A stretch of 64,000 nt of DNA from Sinohyriopsis cumingii (taxonomy: Eukaryota > Mollusca > Bivalvia > Unionida > Unionidae). The stretch lies in assembly GCA_028554795.2 (NCBI GenBank), contig CM068841.1, forward strand, positions 22,394,308 through 22,458,307. The letters run 5' to 3'. The notes below the pieces were generated by a model. That model was not told the DNA's origin. It made no database searches and was given only the letters and a program-made list of their open reading frames with translations. A program made the position numbers and the translations under genes. This document shows positions 40,401-53,700 of this stretch, in pieces (position 1 is the first letter of the stretch; every line of letters starts with the position of its first letter).

Positions 40401-43400
40401 GAGAGATGGTGACCTACTGATGAACGCATTCAGTTGTGAACCTGTGTCGGCAAGAAGTTTTCTTAACATATGGTAGGCAACACTGACAGGTAAGATGGGC
40501 AACAGTATCCCAGTCAATGAATGGAAATGATAAATGGCCATAACTTGTGCAGGATGTGGTACTACACATCAAGGCAGACCTGCCAAACCTAGCAAGACCG
40601 TCTCAGTAAGGTAGTTCTTTTTTCCATAGGTTTGCCCAGTTTTCAGTAAGGTGTAAAAAAATATCATACAATGCTATTATAAAGCTGGAAAACATGTATT
40701 TAGAAAGTCAGGTATTCAAACTGATGCAGCGATGGTAAACATTATGTTCAGCTAAAAAGTTTGTAAAGTACAAGTAGACCTTATTTACCACTAGTACAGT
40801 TGCACAAACTTCAGTTCCAAACCTACTGGAGCTCAATGGCTAGTAGCTATCTCTTAAGTTGATGTAATTCTTGGAATTTTTTCGATATTACATGACGACA
40901 ATATATCTCCTGCATGAGACATAATCTATTCGACAGGTAATGTCCAATGAATTTAACTGTTGCCCTTCCTGGTTTTAATTCACAAGAATCTGAATATTCC
41001 TTTTTATTCTTCTGTACTGACAAATTAATACTTTTCAAGATTCTTATTTTCCCTTTTGTTTTGAACATGTATCGCTTGATGGATGCGATGTTTTGAAAAT
41101 TCTATAATCAACAGTTTGATTATGCAGACATTTTTCACGAAAAAAATATGTGCAGTTTAAAGTGTCTACTGTAAAGGTAGTCTGGTTCCCTAACAAACTA
41201 CACTATATCTAATATGAAACCCATTTTCAAAACAAACACAGATGAGACAATTATCCGCATCTAACCACATCAATAATATTTGCATAGTTTTAAATTATAA
41301 GGATTGACAGGTGTTTCAAGATTTAAGATTGCTCACAAAACAAGTAAATACTTCTTGCCACTATGAATGTTCTCCCTGAAACAACAGTGTGCATAAGCAC
41401 ATACGGCTTTTCATTTCAATAATCCATTGTGTGGCAGTACAATAGGTAGACCAACATACAGATGGACAGATAAAAGAAAAAACAAGACACACTGATCTAA
41501 AGAATATGACCCTGACCCCAAGGTCAAAAGGATGAGCAAGCTTATCAATGAATGGATTGTGTAAGCTTCATAATGATTCATCCTGAGCATGAAGAAAATG
41601 GGGTTTAGAAAAAATATAAGCAAATAAAAGAATTTTAACCTAAATCTAATAAAAATTGTCTATTACTGTGACTATGATCCAGTAGTACTAAGGGTCAATG
41701 AGCACATTACAGAATAAATTGCCACAGTTTCATATATAATTTATTCCAATTATGAAGAAAACTGATCAAGGGGTTTAAGAAATATAAGCAAATGAAACAA
41801 ACCTTTAACCAAAACCATAATAAAAATTTTCTCTGACTGAACTCTTGACCCCAATATGGTAGGGATAAATGAGGGTGTCACTTTAGTTTTATATTGATTC
41901 ATGCCAAGTGCCAAATATGAGAATTGATCAAAAGGTTTGAAAAGAAAATCCATTCTAGATCAAATATGAATTGAGGACTATATCCTTCATTTCTGTCTGT
42001 CTTGTTTAATCTTAGAGACAAGAGTGGGTTTTATTATTTGACCAGTTCACATTGTGCAAACTATCTGTAGCACCCAATGCGATGCAGGCTAATGTCATTA
42101 CCTCAATAGCAGTTTCAACCAATGTTCTTTGAATGCTGATATGTTTTTAAAGTTTGTAAATCTAAATTTTTACGCTCTATCATAAGTTCAGGAAATTTTC
42201 ATTCGGTATTTTACTGTATGAAAGTTACGGAATTCACTATACGCCAATTTGACTTCAACCCTCACTTTTCATTCAGGAATTTGATTTCTTTTCAACAAAT
42301 CCTTCATTATACATTGCTGTTGGATAAGCAAATTCCACCCTGTAGATTTCTATTAGAATCAATCCCCACTAACGTGGGCTCAAAGAACAAAATCATTAAA
42401 ATATATTTTCAATCATCTAAATCTCAAATATTCAAATGACATTGCAAAATACAGATGTATCTTATAATATCATTTAAGAGTAAAACAAATTCAATATTCA
42501 TATATTTTGCAATTTACGGGTCAAAGAAACATCTTTCAAAATAAACTTTACCTCTAAAGCCTGTCTCAAGAAAGTCCTTTTCTCATCTTTTGCCCATTCT
42601 ATACACTCCTGACATAATTCAACCTATAATGAAAAATTACCATTTTCAATAATGATGACAACAGTCATAGACATACATATTCCCACATGGCAGGCATGAT
42701 ATTCCAAACATGTGTTTCTTATATGGTAAACAAGATAAATTACCCTTTTTTCTCAAGACCTCTAGAAAGCTCAGACTTGTTTCCCAGCAGTATATGATAA
42801 GAAGCAATGACCAATTGAATTCCCCAAACTACCATTATTTTTTGAAACTTTTTCAAGAAATGTCCCCAAAAATGAGACAATGGAAACACAAGTCCCTCAA
42901 AAAACTGATACTCTACTGTCTGAAAAGAATTTCCAGGAATTCAAGATAAGACCACTTCTTCCATTTAACTGTGAGTGCTGAAACAATCTATGATATTCTT
43001 GGGAAGCAAGATTTCAAATTATCCACTATGGCATCCATGTTGGATGTAAGCTTGGCACCATGTTTATTTAGGATAAACTAAAACAACATTAGATGACTTT
43101 TGCAGAAAACCCAATGCTGATATAATCGTCCATTCAGGAGAATTAGGGAGAAGATTTTCAATATGTTAATTGCAGCAGCCATGATGGATGTCTGCATTGC
43201 ACCATCTCCATTCAGGACCAACTAAATACCATAATTAATCTTCTGGTAAACACTCCATGTTAATATTACTTTCTATTTAGCTGGAATAACAATAAGATTT
43301 TCAAGATGGCTGCCATGGTGGCCATATTGGATGTCAGATCAGCAAATTTACATTTAGTACAACTAGACACCATCTTAAGTCTTCTGGTGAAAACTCAAAA

Positions 43401-46400
43401 ACTGACATGACTATCGATCTAGGAGGAGTAGTTGTAAGATTTTCAAGATGGTTACTGTGTGTGAGTGTGATTCTAATTTTTAACGTATCTTTAAAAATTT
43501 TCTAGTCATATCTCTATGATGTCTGCAGTGTGGTAGTTTATAGTAATGTCTAGCACTGAGGCATCATGCCACAGACATGTAGCATGATGTCCCACCCAGT
43601 CACATTATCCTGACACCGGGCTGACCAGTCCTAACACTAACCTCTTAATGCTGAGCGCCAAGCGAGGGAGCTGTTAGTACCATTTTTGTAAGTCTTTGGT
43701 ATGACTCGGCCGGGGATCAAACACACAACCTCCCGCATCTGAGGCAGACATTCTAACCACTAGGCCACCAGAGCAGTTCCAAGATGGTTACTGTGGCTAC
43801 CATACTGAATATCAGATCAACTAGACCAACTAGACATGGATATAGTGATGTCTAATACTGGGGCATGATGCTGCAGACATGTAGCATCATGTCCCTCCCA
43901 GTCCAATTATCCTGACACCAGTCCAACCAGTCCTAACACTAACATCTTAATGCTGAATGCCAAGCGAGGCAGCTGTTAGGACCATTTTTATTAGTCTTTG
44001 ATATGACTTGCCTGGGGTTTGAACCTGTGACCTCACACATTTGAGGTGTACATTCTAACCACTTTGCCACCAGAGCAGTCCAATTGGAAATAAGAAGTCT
44101 TCTGGCCAAAAAAAACCCCATGCTGACATTACTTTCCTTTCATAAGTAACAATAACATGATTTTCAAGATAGCTGTTGTTGTGGCCACATTGGATGTCAG
44201 ATTGGCACCAATGTCATTTAGGAACAATTAGATATTATAATTAGTCTTACAGTGAAAATCCCATACTGATATTACCACCCATTCAGGTGAAGTGAAAATA
44301 TTTTCAAAATGGTCATTGTGGTGGCTTTATTGGACATCTGAATGGAAGCGTTTTCCTACAGAACCAACTAGACAGCATAAGAAGTCTTCTAGTGAAAACC
44401 CATTGTCAATGTAACTTTCCATTCAGGATCAGAAGCATTAACAAAAATTGGCTGCCATCGCAAAAATAGTGGACATCATATTAGCACCATTTTCATTTAG
44501 GACCAATTAGACAATAGTAGAATCCTTTCAGTGAAACTCCCATCTTGATATGACCATCCATTCAGAAGTAGTAGTGAAAACAAGATTTTCAAAACAGTTG
44601 CTGTGGTGGCCATATTGGATGTTCAAGCAGAAACATTTACTTTCCATTCAGGAGATATTCAAGGTGTCTACCACACTGCACATTTATTCACCAATTAGAC
44701 ATCATAAGAAGTTTTTCCGTGAAACTTCCATGTTGATATAAGCAACCATTCAGAAGGAGTAGTGACAACAAAATTTACAAAATGGCTTTGGAGGCCTTAT
44801 AGGATTTCTGAGCAGCACCAATTTCATTTAGGACCAAGTATAACCTGGGATTAACGTGTGTGTACAAAAAGTTCCATGGCAATTCTCTAAGTTGTTAGTA
44901 ACAGTACTGATAGCAAACTTATGCTTATGGAACGACATCAGATCAGGCAACAGGCCATCCCATAATCTCTGCTGGAATATGACCAATGGAGCTAAATAAA
45001 ACTAAACCCTTATTGTGTAATTTAACTGACCACATTTATAGCCTACAAAATTTCAATTAAATCCTCCAAATGGTGTTGGAGAAGACGTATTCTCAAAATA
45101 CCTTTTTTAAAACAATTTTTTCAAGTTATGTCACCAAAAATGGTTCAGAGTGTAAATTTAAACCTCACTGCACATTTATACCAACCACATACTAAGCCTA
45201 CAAAGTTTCATTAAAATCTCCAATCAGTGTGGGAGGAGAAGCAATGATTTTATAAAGATGGACAGAGACACATGGGCAATGACATCTATGCTCTTTCCTG
45301 AAGTGCAGGGATGGAAAGGATATTCTGGATGACACAAAATACACATACAGACATGTCTTTTTAAAAAGCTGCACACCTTTACATGTAAAACATCAGATCT
45401 GGGTCTAGCTGTTTTTAACTATCACTATACTACTGACTGACTGACCTCTTTGCCTGTACCCGCTTCCATATCTAGAAACAAGTCGACCAGTGCCCTGACC
45501 AGTTTGGCTGCCTTGGCTTTGCTCACTAGATTTAGGAAGGGACGTGTGAACTTGATTAGAAGTGCCAATTCTGAAAAACAAATACAGTAATGCGTACAGA
45601 ACCAGAGATAAGGAAAGTAATTATCATAATATCCTCATGTCCAATTAACTGAACATTTTTGATGTAAACATTTAGTAAAATAAATACAGAAAAAAAAAAA
45701 ACTGAACTTAAGGACTCTGGTCTTGCAAGACCACCTGTCATGTAAAACAGATTGGTCATCCATGTATCAAACGTGTTACACAGCTTTATGATCTCCAACA
45801 AGAAACCACCTGTCTTGAGAGACAACTTTTGTCAGCAGGTGTGGTCACTCAAGGTAGCTTTCACTGTGCTTTACTACCATAATTCATAAATTCTAAGGAA
45901 TGATTAGGATTTCAATGTTAAATTCTTAAAAGTAGCTGTTTGGTAAAATTTCTTCATGGTAAACATACATGTGATAATTCCCAATTTTATTGAAAATTCC
46001 TGGGTTTTAAACACAATTCCATATCAATACAGTATATAAAAAAATTCCCATCTTTCAGCCTACAAAACTGGGTTTTTTTAAAATAAAAAATGTCCCACCC
46101 AACAGTATATGTAGAAAGCCACTGTGTCCTATTATTTAGCATGTCTTAAGTCTTAAAACTAACTCAAATGCTACTAATTATATAATACAATCAAAAACCC
46201 ATCCTTGCAAACTTCTCTAAGGTTATTTGCTTTGATTTCTGGAGGTCATTGATTTATCCATGAATTTCAGAGAGAATGGGAGTTGCCCCTCCTGCATTTT
46301 TATAAGCAATTTTACATTTTTTTAACTGAAGGTGTGGAGGTCTTTATATGAGAACTGTATCAATGACAGACCACTTATAGTATGTTTCAACAACTGTATA

Positions 46401-47626
46401 TATAATAAATAAAAAGGAAAAACTGAGTTGTTTGCTTTTTGCAGTTTTGGCATAGCTACAGTGGTCATGTGTTATAACAATGGCACTACTGTGTGTCCAT
46501 TAGAACTGCATGTCACAATAGAGACATGGTTCATTACAGTCCATAACAACACATGTTACTGGCATCCTGGAAAAAACACTGATGGTGCATTCTTTCATAG
46601 ATAATCCAATCATGTCATGGAATACATCAAGTGTAATGATGATACAAGTTGCTCCAGTGCTTCATTCAAAGTGAGATTTTGTTAATATGCTCTGGCAAGA
46701 TAATATCTTGGACATCCATTACCTTACCTCATTCCTGCAGTGAATTCATAAGACCACAGTCAATGCATAAGAACAACCATTTTCTTCCCATATGCAAAAC
46801 ACTGCTCATGTTGAGTTAACTTCCTTTAGAAGTAGATATGAATATTCAAAATCATTCTTTGTGAAACTCTGATTGAATTTATTCTTAAAAAAATAAACTA
46901 CCTGGAATTATAATTATCCTAATTATAATGTCTTGTATAGAAAACCACATGAAATAACTGTAGAAACATGAAATAATGGGTACATTCAAATACACCTCTT
47001 GCTCAATATTTAAAAACAATTCTCCTAATAATTTTTTGTTGTCGTTTCAAAGGTTTCTTTCCTTTGTCAATACAAATGCCTGTAAAATATTATGGAATTT
47101 ATGGTGTAATCATGTACCTGAAGGAGCAGAATGAAACATCCATGTCATCACACCCCATGACATGAACATCAATGCATCATAAATCTGACACAAATCAACA
47201 TTAAAACAATGGTCACTGTTGAGCCTCCCTATATACACTTTATAGGGAGGTGTTTCCATGCACTGAGCACTAGCTGATCTTTGTTGAATAAGCTTTTTTC
47301 TAAATATTTTATTTGATTTCCAAAACCATTATCACATTTGACAATATTTCCTTCTTTACTATTACCATGTTACTTTTTGTTTCATTATTCTCTATTATCT
47401 CTCCTGTTCTTCCCTTAACTTTTGTTTTTCACCATTATTTCTCTTCTCCACTATACCTAATTTCTTTTTCTTCTCATCTTTTTTTTTACCAACATATTGT
47501 TATATTTTGTTGCATTCTCTATCTTTACTCATCCTTCTTCCAATTTAAAGCTTCCTCTCTGCCTTAAGTTTGCACACTTCACATATGAGGGAGGTGTTAT
47601 ATATATATTCACATATGAGGGAGGTG

Positions 47627-47705
<79 letters not shown>

Positions 47706-50700
47706 GAACACTGAAATTCTATGAAGATATAACAAGTGGCAAATTAATATCAATGCCATAAAGTGAGTGCATGATAAATTAAATTTTCTTTTTAATACCA
47801 AATAATAATGAGAATTTGGAAACAAAAAAGGAAATAACGAATATATGTCTAATTCAAAAGCTACTAGCTTTGATGGTGTGTAGGTGAAGTCCTTAAAAGT
47901 GTCAGTGAATTACATTGTTGAACTACAGACTTATACAATGCCTACAGCCACAATCACTTCTGTTGACAATTGAAAACTATTGTTATGTCCATTTTTAAAC
48001 CAGAAGAACCAAGTGTCAATAATTATAGACCTGTATCAATTCTACCCATTGCTAACCATGTTTTATATTTCATTAAATGATTTTTTTTATTGTCCAAAAC
48101 AAATTGATTACACTGTGTCAATCAGGCTACCTTCAAAATAATTTCTTTGAGAGAATACTGACTGATTTGACTCATCACTGGTTAAATAATAATGATGACA
48201 TACATGTATATAATTTTGCAAAGCCCTCACTGTAATGGTTTTCATCCTATCTCATAGCAGATTGCAAACTGTGAAAGGGACTATCTCAGATTTAAGAAAA
48301 TTTCCATTGGAATACCACAGAGACCAATTATACCCCATCTCTTTTTCATATTATACATAGATGATTTTCCAAAGTGCTTTAGTGTTTATGTATTCTTGTT
48401 ATCATTGTCAGTAAAACTAGTGTTGAATATCTCAAGCTTCTTCTCATTTCTCTCCATCGTTACTTATCTCACAACATATCTATTTAAGGCAGTGAGTGGA
48501 AATTATAGCTACCTGATTCCACATAAAATTTATTTTCATTCTTTTTTTTAATAGGGTTAAAAAAAACCACATGCAAACTATAATTTTTATTACCAGATTC
48601 CGGAAATGAAGTTGATTAATCACACTGCTTTGCTGGTCCCTAGGAATGAAACACTGTGAAAAAGTGGTGGTGTGTGTGTGTGTGTGTGTGTGTGTGTCTG
48701 CACATGTTTGGTTCCATCTTTATCATATATGGCTAACTTTTGGGTGGGTTTTTAAATCTGTGGTTTGGAGCAATAACAAAATCCATGGAAACTGATATCA
48801 CATTATACAGTAGTCTCCCTCTTATAAGGCCACCCCTATTGCAGCAAGGAAGTGGCCTTATAATGAGGGTGGCCTTTCAAGAGGGGGGATGACAAAGTCA
48901 CAAGTGCATTTAATTCTAAAACATTTAATATTTTCATTTAAAAATCACATGCATGTTGTGAAATAAATGTAAAACAAACTTTCATCATTTTCAAAAGAAT
49001 GTTATGAATAACCATTTATATAGTTTTAAAACTGTCTTTATAATTATGTTACAGATCACATCATCTGCCACTTTGTTGGTAACAGTCTAAAAAAACAAAC
49101 CAGTCTCGTCACAATTAAAAATATCCTTGCTGTCATATCCCCTGCATATATCGTATTGTCCTTTGTTCCAATCTTCGACAACTTCATTATTATCATCAGC
49201 TGATTCTCCACTAAGGACAGAACACTTAATATTGTGTCGGACTTGAAATCTGTGCTACCATCCATTATTTGAGGTAAAGTCGTCATATCCCATTTCAACT
49301 GACAAAATTGTTGCTTTTTCTTGGATTATTCGACTGGTATGTGGAATTTTCTTAGCACACACAGTGCAAAACCATTCAAAAACCTTGTCATTCAAATCAG
49401 GATACAAACATCTCCTGGCTCAAACAATTTTCCTTTAACCGTCCATTCCACCGTCCCACTTCTGCAGAATTGTTTTCTGAGTCTTTCCAACATCACAGTT
49501 TTCTGCAAGGATCCTCGACCCCCCCCCCCCATTTCGGTCAGTTGAATTACTTTCTTTTCTATACTGACCATATTTTTTTTCTTCAGTGAAATGTTGATCT
49601 ATTGCAGTAAGTTATTCAAGTTGCCAACTACAAGACTGATAAAACAATTTTGTATGCGTCTAAACAAATTGCCATGTTTTTAAAGGAAGTGACCTTGTTA
49701 CATGATTCGTTAGTCGTAGTCTGGTACCCTATTGTTTTTATACATTTCTTTACACGAAGCGAGAGAAGCCAAAACAGCTTCGTTATGTACCATTAACAAC
49801 ATGCAGATTTGACCTCGCGGCTGTTAGGATTTGTAATCTTGATAATTATTGGCAGTAGTATTAGCCACTAATTATCAAAGTGAACAAGCTCAACATCTTA
49901 CTAAGGGAAGTCATAAAGGCTATCAAACCATTTTCCTGTTGACCTGTGTATTGTACATTGATGCTTCCACTTCTCAGCTGTTACTGCTGTTCAATAATTG
50001 TAATCTTAACAATTATCAGAGTGACTAAACCGGACATCTCATTTTAACACAGCAGTAAGGCTAATCGGATTACATGTACTTATCCTTTTGTATGGGTTAA
50101 AATTTGAGTCTTTCTCGGCTTTATGGAATAAATGTGGCTTCTCGTAAGGCATAAATGATATAATATTAACCTTAGTGGTACATGTACTTTAGTCAACACT
50201 TCTTTCAGTAACGAAAACCTGACATCAGGAAACAGAAAGCAGATTACTTAACACAAGTTATAAATAAAATACATGTTCTGGATACATAATAAAATAAAAT
50301 GCGGCCACTTGTGAGGGGTAAATTTTATATTATTACACTAATATGCTGGCCGCTGTCACATTAGCCAGGTGGCCTTTTGTGAGAGGTACATTTGAACACA
50401 AACTCATCGGTGCCAATGGATTCTGGCTGTAAGGAGTGGGCGGCCGTTGGTCAGGGGGGCCATTCAAGAGGGGGACTACTGTATTATAATGAACATACAA
50501 ACATCAAAACGGGATTAAATTATAGGCAGCTTATTATGAATATGATAAATTATTATTAATATAACAGCTTAGCATTGGATTGATGATGTAGTTATACACA
50601 TTGGCAAATATATCAGAATCATTCTCTAATCAAGTAACTAGAATTTAAAAACCTTCTGCTTGTGCTGTTTCTGCCAAGAGGGATCCCAGCTCCAAGATAA

Positions 50701-53700
50701 CCTGCTCTTTGATCTTGATCTGTTCTTCGTCATTGGTGTCTACGTTCCTCTTCACTATTAAAAAATACAAAAGAATTACAAAAATAATAAAATAAAGAGC
50801 CCCAAGTTCAGGAATTTTCTAAAAATTTAACATATACCTTGTTATGTTGATTCTAAAACAGGCTTTTAACTTATTATTTATGAAAATAACTATAGGGTAA
50901 TAAAATCTATAATTTAATGTAACTTTTATTTTCTCTAAATCTATGTCATCACCAATATACAGTTGTCAGACATAATCCTGACTGACTTCTTGCCGAATCG
51001 GTCCTTCTAAAACTGAAAGGCATTTATGACAGACTACATATGGAGGTTTATGTGATGAAGCAGTTCCCCTGGTCCCCATTTGCTGTTGACCATATTCAAA
51101 TTCTGGCAACAAGTTGACTCCACGTCCATATATACTGAAATCTGTACATACCCTCACTTCTGGCTTGGACTTATCCTGAGGAATTCCTGTCATGAGTCAA
51201 CTATAACCGTAACACTGACATAGGAATGATCATACTATGTTCATGATATTGACATTCTGATTGACTGGACTGGAAAAGGCTGTCATTGAGCCAGCAGTCA
51301 ATTGTAACTGGTGCACACAAAAGTAACCCAGCAGGATCAATTCTGCTGCTGCATTGAATAACCAGAGGAGTTGCATAAACTCTGTCACAGAAATTCATGT
51401 CCTGCTGGAAATGACTGCAGACTGGATAATCTGCATGACACAGACATGAGGGTGACATACATTATTGAAATTAGTTATGTTATAACCTCCATACCCAGGT
51501 GGAAGAAACACTGGGATGGGTGAAGGTTAGATTTTTTCCCAATTCATGATAAGAATAGAACTTACAATATGTTTTAAGAGGAGGCTGCCCAGACAGACTA
51601 ACACTGCTGTAGAGGAAGTCGACCAGAATAGGATAATGATGTAATCCATATAATTTGACAACGATGTAGGAGTTGATATTTAGACTAAATAGACGACTCA
51701 AAACTGGTATTCTCGTGGTAGGAAAACCAAACAAAGTTTTGCAAAACTAGGTGAATTGGGACATGAAAGTAGGCATATGTGAGATCAAAACTCATGGCAT
51801 ACTTACCCCTTCAGATGATTTACAATATAGTTGGCTGGAATGGGATGGAAGCCAGAATACCAAAATCAGATTAAGTTGAAGTTTCTTTAACAAATGAATA
51901 AAAATATACTAATACTGAATAAAGTGTTTAGATAGCTTTGTTTCATTCAAAATACTTATCATCCTTTTAACTGATTTTTGCATTCCAGCCAACTGAATAG
52001 AAGGCCATTGAACTCAAAAACAAGTTTTGTTGCTTCTGTCTGAATTTGAATTTATTACACAAAAAGACATCAGAGAAAGTAAAGTCCGACAAAAGCAATA
52101 TGGCTTTAGTTTGTAGAAAATCATCAATATGGGCTGCCAAGTGTGTGATATATTCCTGAAAATTTTACTTCTCATTTTGATGTTCATTAACCTCGGAATA
52201 CGTTACACAACATCGTTATTTAGGCACTAAGAGGGCGATCTAAAAAAACAAATATATGGGGCAGCATCTTACATCGTAGGACTAAGGGGGTGAATAGAAA
52301 CAGACACCAGAATGCAATAAAAACACCAAAATGCACTTCATTTGTATCACATATACCATAGTGTATACTGGTTGTGTATATATAATTCATATCTGAAATT
52401 TAATATAAGTTATATTATAAATTAAGATGTATTTTCTTTACTGCAAGTGATGCAACTCAAATTAACAAGAAGCTGGAAATTGTGCATTTTGGCAATAGTT
52501 CTGAAAGTAAATGTGTGTGTGTGTGTGTGTGTGTGTGATTAGCATTTTTAACGTAGCTTTAACAATTTTTCAGTCATATCACTACGATGTCTGCAGTGTG
52601 GCAGTTTATAGTGACGTCTAGCACTGGAGCATCATACCGCAGACATGTAGCATGATGTCCCACCTAGTCACATTATCCTGACACCAGGCCGACCAGTCCT
52701 AACACTAACCTCTTAATGCTGAGCTCATAGCGAGGCAGCTGTTAGTAAGTCTTTGGTATGACCCGGCTGGGGTTCAAATCCATGACCACACACTTCTGAG
52801 GTGGACACTCTAACCACTAGGCCACCAAAGCGGTCTTGAAAATAAATAAATTTAATATTAACAATGTGTATTGCAATGTATACACAAGTTTAATGCTTAA
52901 GCTATTAATAGGGCCTAACCGAGTAGATAATTTTCACCAAGTACCGAATCCGAGTATTTGGATGTACTATTTGCCAGATCCAGGCACGAACTGAGTAGTA
53001 GGTGCGACTCCGGAGAGTACCGTTTGTTTCATTATTGTATGCAAAGCTTAAACTTTAAATGTTAACTGTTTGTGTAATTATAATTTACTTTTAACTAAAT
53101 TATTATGTATCAAAATACTTTTTCTTTAAAAGTTCGATATTTATTGAATTATTTTACTTGAAACCATCTGTGCGCGTATTACTTGCCGAGGCGAATACTT
53201 CCAAGTAGTACCGAAAAAAGGATGTTCGGCTGAGGCGAATGTCTGAGGCGATTTCCGGTTAGGCCCTAGCTATTAATAATATATACATATTAACAATGAT
53301 TTATTAAACTGATTATCATGTTGTGGTTATTAATAATTAATATCTAATAAAATCATCGGTTCTTTCTGATAGTCACATATGTAATCATGTGTTGTAACAC
53401 TTTGTTTAAACATTCTTGTCTACCCAGCTATTTTGTCATGTGATCTACACAAGAAAAACAAAGGCATGGAAATTATGAATAAATGTGTGCTGTTATTCTA
53501 GGAATGCAGCCTAAATTATACTGATAATTTTGTGCAATTTTCTTGTTTCATAAGGTTTCTTGTTGAAATGTGAATATTTATATATGCATGTTCTTATAGC
53601 ATGGTTTTATAGTTCAGTGTTTATCCGCTGCTGATATTCTAGGATTGTATCATATATGGTACCACTAACTTTGATAGACACTGTGTGCAATTTTGTTGTG

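Larger units (their letters stand above)
42895..45005. mobile_element. Modular element with internal tandem units, copy 2
   Basis: Same left end (GAAAAGAATTTCCAGGAATT, 42920) and right end (GTACTGATAGCAAACTTATG then CTTATGG; ending GGAGCTAAATAAAAC) as 11690-12600. The middle holds about nine diverged units of about 150 bp (TTTTCAAGATGGCTGCCATG then GTGGCCATATTGGATGTCAG, then CATTTAGTACAACTAGACAC, then CTTCTGGTGAAAAC, then CCATTCAGGAGTAGTAGTG). SINE1 copies at 43460-43779 and 43841-44080 interrupt it. Without them the copy is about 1.55 kb against 0.9 kb for copy 1, the difference being unit number. Confidence 0.65.
42624..45445 (-). other. PSMD11: PSMD11 intron 3
   Basis: 2.8 kb, nearly filled by modular element copy 2 with two nested SINE1 insertions. 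Confidence 0.85.
45571..50652 (-). other. PSMD11: PSMD11 intron 2
   Basis: 5.1 kb, the longest intron. Contains a decayed Tigger-like terminus, a TA array, a LINE RT fragment, a GT run and a Tigger element with both ends. From 45880 to 47570 nothing is recognised. Confidence 0.85.
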
